Assembly: GCA_035691865.1 (NCBI GenBank)
Contig: DASSIM010000132.1
Location: 1 to 14,150 of the forward strand
Source: Nitrosopolaris sp035691865
GTDB lineage: Archaea > Thermoproteota > Nitrososphaeria > Nitrososphaerales > Nitrososphaeraceae
Length of the DNA stretch: 14,150 bases
Reading direction: 5' to 3'
Shown: in pieces, positions 13,654-14,150 of the stretch
Layout: each line of letters starts with the position of its first letter
Numbering within the stretch: the stretch's first letter is position 1
Position numbers and translations under genes: made by a program
Notes under the pieces: generated by a model
The model's database searches: none
Told to the model about the DNA's origin: nothing
What the model saw: the letters and a program-made list of their open reading frames with translations, nothing else

Positions 13654-14150
13654 ATGTTAATTCATACCAAATTTCATATCACAAACCTAAAATATCAAAG
13701 ATTGGGAACACAGAATATTAGTAAATTGCTTGTTATTAGGACTAATATACTTGTTATCACTTTGACGGTGCTTGTTATATTTTTACCAGTAAGTGCGCTA
13801 TCAACATCAGAAGCTCGATCAGAAGAACATTCCGGTCTTCCCAACTTACTTGCGCCTAAGATTATGGATGTGCAGCAGTTTTTCCCCCCTACATGTGCTC
13901 AATTCCCCCACTGTACTGCAATTCCCTCTATAAGCAAAAATCAGAGTACAATAATATCTCCTTTGGCAAAGAACTCGTCATCAAATACCACTATCGTACC
14001 AAAGCTCGCATCACCTTCTCTCTTACCAACAAAATTTGTGAGGGGTAACGTCACAAGATTTGGTAATTCGGTGTACTTCGGCCCTTATCCAACAGATGAC
14101 GAATTTCAGTTGCTAAAGAAAAACGGATTTAACGTTTTTGTTTCTTTATT
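13654..14150 (+). CDS. Exported protein, possible dual-specificity phosphatase-like (3' end beyond window)
   Basis: ATG at 13654 opens a frame that runs off the right edge after 165 codons. Residues 23-49 (SKLLVIRTNILVITLTVLVI, then FLPVSALS) form a signal peptide or membrane anchor after a basic N-terminus. Residues 50-126 are a Ser/Pro/Asn linker with two Cys (C81, C87). Residues 128-165 (FVRGNVTRFGNSVYFGPYPT, DDEFQLLKKNGFNVFVSL) match the opening strand-turn-helix-strand of dual-specificity/tyrosine phosphatase-like domains, where a ...YxGxxPTxxxxxxLkxxGixxVIxL pattern precedes the distant HCxxGxxR catalytic loop. That loop lies outside the window, so activity cannot be judged. If the call holds, the domain faces outside the membrane. 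Confidence 0.6.
   Translation, partial: MLIHTKFHITNLKYQRLGTQNISKLLVIRTNILVITLTVLVIFLPVSALSTSEARSEEHSGLPNLLAPKIMDVQQFFPPTCAQFPHCTAIPSISKNQSTIISPLAKNSSSNTTIVPKLASPSLLPTKFVRGNVTRFGNSVYFGPYPTDDEFQLLKKNGFNVFVSL

Noticed and set aside
1..14150. tRNA, rRNA, CRISPR array, insertion sequence or attachment sites
   Set aside because: Scanned by eye for T-loop motifs, regular short repeats with spacers, and transposase or integrase text; none was found.

Overview
The window looks like chromosomal DNA of an ammonia-oxidising archaeon (Thaumarchaeota/Nitrososphaeria, probably Nitrososphaerales, Nitrosocosmicus-like). This is an inference. It rests on AT-rich DNA, AT-rich TATA-like elements about 25-35 nt upstream of starts with little or no 5' leader and few clear Shine-Dalgarno sites, stand-alone receiver proteins, a MEDS-domain sensor, archaeal winged-helix regulators, and many small exported proteins. 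No rRNA, tRNA, CRISPR array, insertion sequence or integrase was seen.

Layout. (1) 1-1393, minus: the first 464 residues of a large exported protein with two near-identical 94-residue Ig/cadherin-like repeats and then a PLL-type lectin beta-propeller that runs off the left edge. (2) 1748-1949, minus: an AbrB-like gene broken by one frameshift and two stops, each where Trp is expected. (3) 2245-2988: a 247-aa cytoplasmic protein of unknown function. (4) 3228-3374: a possible small exported peptide. (5) 3679-4875: an exported class C beta-lactamase-like serine hydrolase. (6) 4876-5532: a gene-poor stretch with a long imperfect hairpin. (7) 5533-7101: a secreted Cys/Asn/Thr-rich protein with six C-x4-H-x7-C-like modules. 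(8) 7314-7910, minus: a MEDS-domain sensor. (9) 8196-8560: a 36-aa single C2H2 zinc finger followed by a 66-aa helix-hairpin-helix protein. (10) 8561-10066: mostly non-coding, around a 73-aa His-rich exported protein and one doubtful minus-strand gene. (11) 10067-10315, minus: an exported peptide with three GNPHD repeats. (12) 10421-13262: two stand-alone response regulators (minus), a divergent pair of winged-helix regulators, and a small exported protein. (13) 13654 to the right edge: the start of an exported protein whose last visible part resembles the N-terminal edge of a dual-specificity phosphatase.

Taken together this is an accessory, surface and signalling neighbourhood rather than a metabolic operon. 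Nearly every gene is alone behind its own promoter, and six to eight products are exported. The regulators (MEDS, two receivers, two winged helices) have no histidine kinase or output domain in the window, so their partners must be elsewhere. I see no single multi-gene system. The most unusual items are the lectin-propeller adhesin, the repeated Cys/His module, the zinc-finger microprotein and the decayed AbrB gene.
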